A stretch of 64,000 nucleotides of DNA from Streptomyces sp. BA2 (GTDB taxonomy: Bacteria > Actinomycetota > Actinomycetes > Streptomycetales > Streptomycetaceae): contig NZ_WSRO01000002.1 in assembly GCF_009769735.1 (NCBI RefSeq), positions 7,427,001 through 7,491,000 on the forward strand, given 5' to 3'. Both the position numbers and the translations under genes were made by a program. Positions 60,926-64,000 of this stretch are shown one piece after another. Under the pieces are notes generated by a model. It was not told the DNA's origin, searched no databases, and saw only the letters and a program-made list of their open reading frames with translations. Numbering within the stretch: position 1 is the first letter of the stretch; each line of letters begins with the position of its first letter.

Positions 60926-62052
60926 TGACCGCGACCGAACCCGGCACCACCTCACCGCCCCAGGGCGGTGAGGATGCCTCGATCGTCGCCAAGCTGTCCA
61001 CACTCGACCGCTATCTCGCGGTGTGGATCCTCATCGCGATGGGCGTCGGCCTGGGCCTCGGGCGCTTGATCCCGGGCCTGAACGACACGCTCGCCAAGGT
61101 CGAGATCGGGGGCATCTCCCTGCCGATCGCGATCGGCCTGCTGATCATGATGTACCCGGTCCTGGCGAAGGTCCGCTACGACAAGCTCGACGCCGTCACC
61201 GGCGACCGCAAGCTGATGGCGTCGTCGCTGGTCATCAACTGGATCGTCGGCCCGGCCGTCATGTTCGCGCTTGCCTGGATCTTCCTGCCCGACCTGCCCG
61301 AATACCGCACCGGCCTGATCATCGTCGGTCTCGCCCGCTGTATCGCCATGGTCATCATCTGGAACGACCTCGCCTGCGGCGACCGTGAAGCGGCGGCCGT
61401 CCTGGTCGCGCTGAACTCGGTCTTCCAGGTCATCGCGTTCGGCCTGCTGGGTTGGTTCTACCTCGACCTGCTCCCGGGCTGGCTGGGCCTGGGCGACGGC
61501 GAGCACCTCGACATCTCCATGTGGAAGATCGCACTGAACGTCGTCATCTTCCTCGGCGTTCCACTCCTCGCCGGCTTCCTCACCCGCCGCATCGGCGAGA
61601 AGAAGCTCGGCCGCGAGAAGTACGAGTCCAACTTCCTTCCCAAGATCGGTCCTTGGGCGCTCTACGGGCTGCTCTTCACGATCGTCATCCTCTTCGCCCT
61701 GCAGGGCAAGACGATCACCTCGCAGCCGGTGGACGTCGTCCGGATCGCGCTGCCGCTGCTCGTGTACTTCGCGGTGATGTTCTTCGGCACCTTCCTGCTG
61801 GGCAAGGGCCTCGGTCTCGCCTACGACCGCACTACGACGCTCGCGTTCACTGCGGCGGGCAACAACTTCGAGCTGGCCATCGCCGTCGCCATCGCCACCT
61901 TCGGCGTGACGTCCGGCCAGGCCCTCTCCGGCGTCGTCGGTCCGCTCATCGAGGTCCCCGTTCTGATCGGGCTCGTGTACGTCGCGCTGGCCTGGCGGAA
62001 GAAGTTCGCCGCGTCCGCGATCACGACACCCAGTAGTCACAACGCTGAGTAA
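60925..62052 (+). CDS. acr3: arsenite efflux carrier Acr3
   Basis: This 375-residue membrane protein has ten predicted helices and the Acr3 core 'IIVGLARCIAMVIIWNDLAC' with the essential Cys, plus 'FTAAGNNFELAIAVAIATFG'. It exports As(III) and can be coupled to ArsA. It is translationally coupled to arsR copy 3. Confidence 0.95.
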   Translation: MTATEPGTTSPPQGGEDASIVAKLSTLDRYLAVWILIAMGVGLGLGRLIPGLNDTLAKVEIGGISLPIAIGLLIMMYPVLAKVRYDKLDAVTGDRKLMASSLVINWIVGPAVMFALAWIFLPDLPEYRTGLIIVGLARCIAMVIIWNDLACGDREAAAVLVALNSVFQVIAFGLLGWFYLDLLPGWLGLGDGEHLDISMWKIALNVVIFLGVPLLAGFLTRRIGEKKLGREKYESNFLPKIGPWALYGLLFTIVILFALQGKTITSQPVDVVRIALPLLVYFAVMFFGTFLLGKGLGLAYDRTTTLAFTAAGNNFELAIAVAIATFGVTSGQALSGVVGPLIEVPVLIGLVYVALAWRKKFAASAITTPSSHNAE

Positions 62053-62061
62053 GGAGTACTG

Positions 62062-62262
62062 ATGCACTGCCTCGACTGCCGAGAGCGGGCGACGACCAGC
62101 ACGGCCGTCGGCGTCTGCCACGACTGCGGAGCCGCCGTCTGCGAGACGCACGCGCGCGTGGACGCACGGCCTGTTCGGCGCGGGACGGTGCTCGGTGCTC
62201 CGGACGAAGCCGTGGCACGCACCGTGCGCTGCCCCAAGTGCGCGGAGGCACGAGCGGCGTGA
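62062..62262 (+). CDS. small zinc-ribbon protein, DUF2180-like
   Basis: This 66-residue Cys-rich protein has 'MHCLDC', then 'GVCHDCGAAVCETHARV' and 'VRCPKCAEARA', with paired Cys suited to two zinc sites. It resembles DUF2180 proteins of actinobacterial stress operons. It lies 9 bp after acr3 and overlaps the next gene by 4 nt, so it is part of the ars operon. Confidence 0.75.
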   Translation: MHCLDCRERATTSTAVGVCHDCGAAVCETHARVDARPVRRGTVLGAPDEAVARTVRCPKCAEARAA

Positions 62263-63317
62263 CACAGCACGCTGACGTGGTGGTGATCGGCGGCGGCCAG
62301 TCCGGGCTCGCCGCCGGCTACTACCTGCGCCGCCTGGGCCTGGACTTCGTCATCCTCGATGCGGGGTCCGAGCCGGGCGGCGCGTGGCAGCACGCCTGGG
62401 ACTCTCTCCACCTGTTCTCCCCGGCAGCCTTCTCGTCCCTGCCGGGCCGCCCCATGCCCGTACAGAGCGGCGAGATGTACCCGGACGCCGGTCACGTCGT
62501 CCACTACCTGGCCGACTACGAGCAGCGGTACGGACTCCCGGTCGTGCGGCCGGTGTCCGTGCGCGGCGTCCACCGCGACGGGGCCTTCCTGCGGGTGGAG
62601 GGCGACACCGGCACCTGGCTGGCCCGCGCCGTCATCAGCGCGACCGGCACCTGGTGGCGGCCTTTCCTTCCCGCTGTCCCAGGTCGGGACGTCTTCGGGG
62701 GCCGCCAACTGCACACCGTCGAGTACCGCACACCGCGCGACTTCGCCGGGCAGCGCGTTGTCGTGGTCGGAGGCGGCAACTCGGGCGCGCAGATCGCCGC
62801 CGATCTCGCGTATGACACCGAGCTGACCTGGGTCACCCAGCGTCCACCGCGCTTCCTCGCCGACAACATCGACGGCCGCGCCCTGTTCGACGCGGCGACC
62901 GCCCGCCGCCGAGCCCTCGAAGAGGGCCGCAGCGACACGGGCGGCGTGGCCTCCCTGGGCGACATCGTCGCCGTACCGCCGGTGCGCGAGGCCCGCGACG
63001 CGGGGCTCCTCAAGGCGTCACCGATGTTCACCCGCCTCACGCCGCATGGCGTGCAGTGGGCCGACGGCACCCTCGCCGAGGCCGAAGCGGTCATCTGGTG
63101 CACGGGCTTCCGCCCCGCCCTCTCCCACCTGGCCCCGCTCCAACTCCGAGGCTCACGCGGCCACATCCCCACCACTGGGACGCGCGCCATCGACGAACCT
63201 CGACTCCATCTCCTCGGCTATGGCGACTGGACGGGGCCCGCCTCCGCCACCCTCATCGGCGTCGGCCGCCCGGCCCGCGATGCCACCCGAGAAATCGCCG
63301 AACTGCTCACGCCGTAG
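62259..63317 (+). CDS. arsO: ArsO-like flavin monooxygenase, copy 2
   Basis: This 352-residue flavoprotein starts at GTG 62259, overlapping the previous stop. Motifs are 'VVVIGGGQSGLAAGYYLRRL' (FAD), 'RVVVVGGGNSGAQIAADLAY' (NADPH) and 'WCTGFRPALSHL'. It is a homologue of the 42943 gene. It ends the arsR-acr3-DUF2180-arsO operon. Confidence 0.88.
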   Translation: MTQHADVVVIGGGQSGLAAGYYLRRLGLDFVILDAGSEPGGAWQHAWDSLHLFSPAAFSSLPGRPMPVQSGEMYPDAGHVVHYLADYEQRYGLPVVRPVSVRGVHRDGAFLRVEGDTGTWLARAVISATGTWWRPFLPAVPGRDVFGGRQLHTVEYRTPRDFAGQRVVVVGGGNSGAQIAADLAYDTELTWVTQRPPRFLADNIDGRALFDAATARRRALEEGRSDTGGVASLGDIVAVPPVREARDAGLLKASPMFTRLTPHGVQWADGTLAEAEAVIWCTGFRPALSHLAPLQLRGSRGHIPTTGTRAIDEPRLHLLGYGDWTGPASATLIGVGRPARDATREIAELLTP

Positions 63318-63343
63318 AGCTGATCCGCGTACGCCACGATCCG

Positions 63344-64000
63344 TCAGGAGAGCGTGCGCACCACGTGACGCACCTGGTCCGCGAGGGACCTCGGCAGTGG
63401 AGCGTAGTGAATCCGGGAGAGGTGCTTCTGCCCCTCCTCGCTCGCGGTGTACGTCAGGAAGGACTTGAGGGCGGGCAGGGTCTCCTTCTGGTTGCCCTTG
63501 TCGCACACGATCTCGTACGTGACCAAGGAGATCGGATAGGCGCCAGGCGCAGAGGTCCGATAGCGGAACTTCAGGGTCATGTCCTTGCCCCTGCCAGCGA
63601 CTTGGGCCGCAGCGATACCGTCTGATGCGGTCTGGGGTGTCGGGACGACGGGCTCGGGCGCCCCCGTGTCGATGCTGACGGTCTTGATATGGCTGGCCGC
63701 GGCGAAGGACAGCTCGAAGTATCCGATCGCGCCAAATCCCGAGGTCACCTCCGAGGCGACACCGCTCGACCCGCTGGCGGATTCACCGCCCCTGCCCTGC
63801 CAGGACTTCTCTGCCGGATACGACCACACCTCAGGGGCGGCGCCCGCGAGGTACGCCTGGAAGTTCTGCGTAGTGCCTGAGTCGTCCGACCGGTGCACGG
63901 GCCGCACTGGAATCGACGGCAGCTTGGCGCCGGGGTTCAGCTCCTGGATCTCAGGGTCGTCCCACCTGGTGATCCGCTTGTCGAAGATCTTGGCAAGGGT
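63344..64000 (-). CDS. pstS: phosphate-binding protein PstS, second type (5' end outside window)
   Basis: The frame is open to the right edge and the last 218 residues are visible. 'LAKIFDKRITRWDDPEIQEL', 'VHRSDDSGTTQNFQAYL' and 'FGAIGYFELSFA' are hallmark PstS segments; the SDDSGTT loop binds the oxyanion. This is the subtype of the Streptomyces housekeeping PstS as I recall it, unlike the GSSTVAP-type at 46536. It is convergent with the ars operon (26 bp apart). The signal peptide lies outside the window. Confidence 0.85.
   Translation of the reverse strand, partial: TLAKIFDKRITRWDDPEIQELNPGAKLPSIPVRPVHRSDDSGTTQNFQAYLAGAAPEVWSYPAEKSWQGRGGESASGSSGVASEVTSGFGAIGYFELSFAAASHIKTVSIDTGAPEPVVPTPQTASDGIAAAQVAGRGKDMTLKFRYRTSAPGAYPISLVTYEIVCDKGNQKETLPALKSFLTYTASEEGQKHLSRIHYAPLPRSLADQVRHVVRTLS

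Overview
The window is high-GC actinobacterial DNA and almost certainly comes from a Streptomyces. GTG starts, ATGA/GTGA start-stop overlaps and long antisense open frames are everywhere. Individual genes are also Streptomyces-typical: an endoglycosidase H, NB-ARC/TPR and ArsR-type regulators, DUF2180-like and DUF6243-like small proteins, and PHO boxes made of 11-bp direct repeats.

Layout. (1) 1-4.0 kb: the C-terminal end of an NB-ARC/TPR regulator, a glycerophosphotransferase-like gene whose frame is broken at a heptanucleotide tandem repeat, a beta-carbonic anhydrase and a small secreted protein. (2) 4.1-31.4 kb: a lipid/polyketide gene cluster. The leftward arm holds KAS III, ACP, KAS II and a cation/proton antiporter. 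The rightward arm is a tightly coupled operon: GNAT-like protein, SDR, fatty acyl-AMP ligase, ACP, PKS KS-AT-DH-like-ACP, PKS KS-AT-ACP, a fusion of a class III aminotransferase with a cyanobacterial-type acyl-ACP reductase, an SRPBCC protein, a flavin halogenase-like enzyme, a membrane desaturase and a P450. MFS and MMPL exporters plus a divergent TetR regulator close the cluster. The enzyme set predicts an acyl-primed, two-module chain released reductively as an aldehyde and transaminated to a lipid amine or cyclic imine. (3) 32-39.6 kb: a CDF metal exporter, EndoH, an HTH regulator, two paralogous MFS exporters with leader hairpins (one with a leader peptide), and a small basic protein. (4) 39.6-42.5 kb: a scar region with an IS110 end remnant, a truncated pcaD, an IS110 transposase with an N-terminal frame break, and a PD-(D/E)XK-like nuclease. 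(5) 42.5-64 kb: an arsenic/phosphate region. It carries three ArsR genes, two ArsO-like monooxygenases, two arsenate reductases, ArsA, ArsD, Acr3, thioredoxin and thioredoxin reductase. Interleaved with these are PhoX, a PstSCAB transporter, a degenerate response regulator and a second PstS running off the right edge. Two defence-like genes (HEPN/zinc ribbon and Schlafen AlbA) and a decayed flavoprotein disulfide reductase also sit here.

How it works together. In region 5 the Pst system and PhoX would supply phosphate under Pho control. Arsenate that enters would be reduced by ArsC with TrxA/TrxB, and arsenite would be exported by Acr3, aided by ArsA/ArsD. ArsR proteins would control this from palindromes in the divergent intergenic gaps. 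In region 2 the KAS III/ACP/KAS II trio and the FAAL/ACP pair look like alternative or sequential ways to build the acyl starter for the two PKS modules.

All assignments come from reading the sequence and recalled family motifs. No database search was run.
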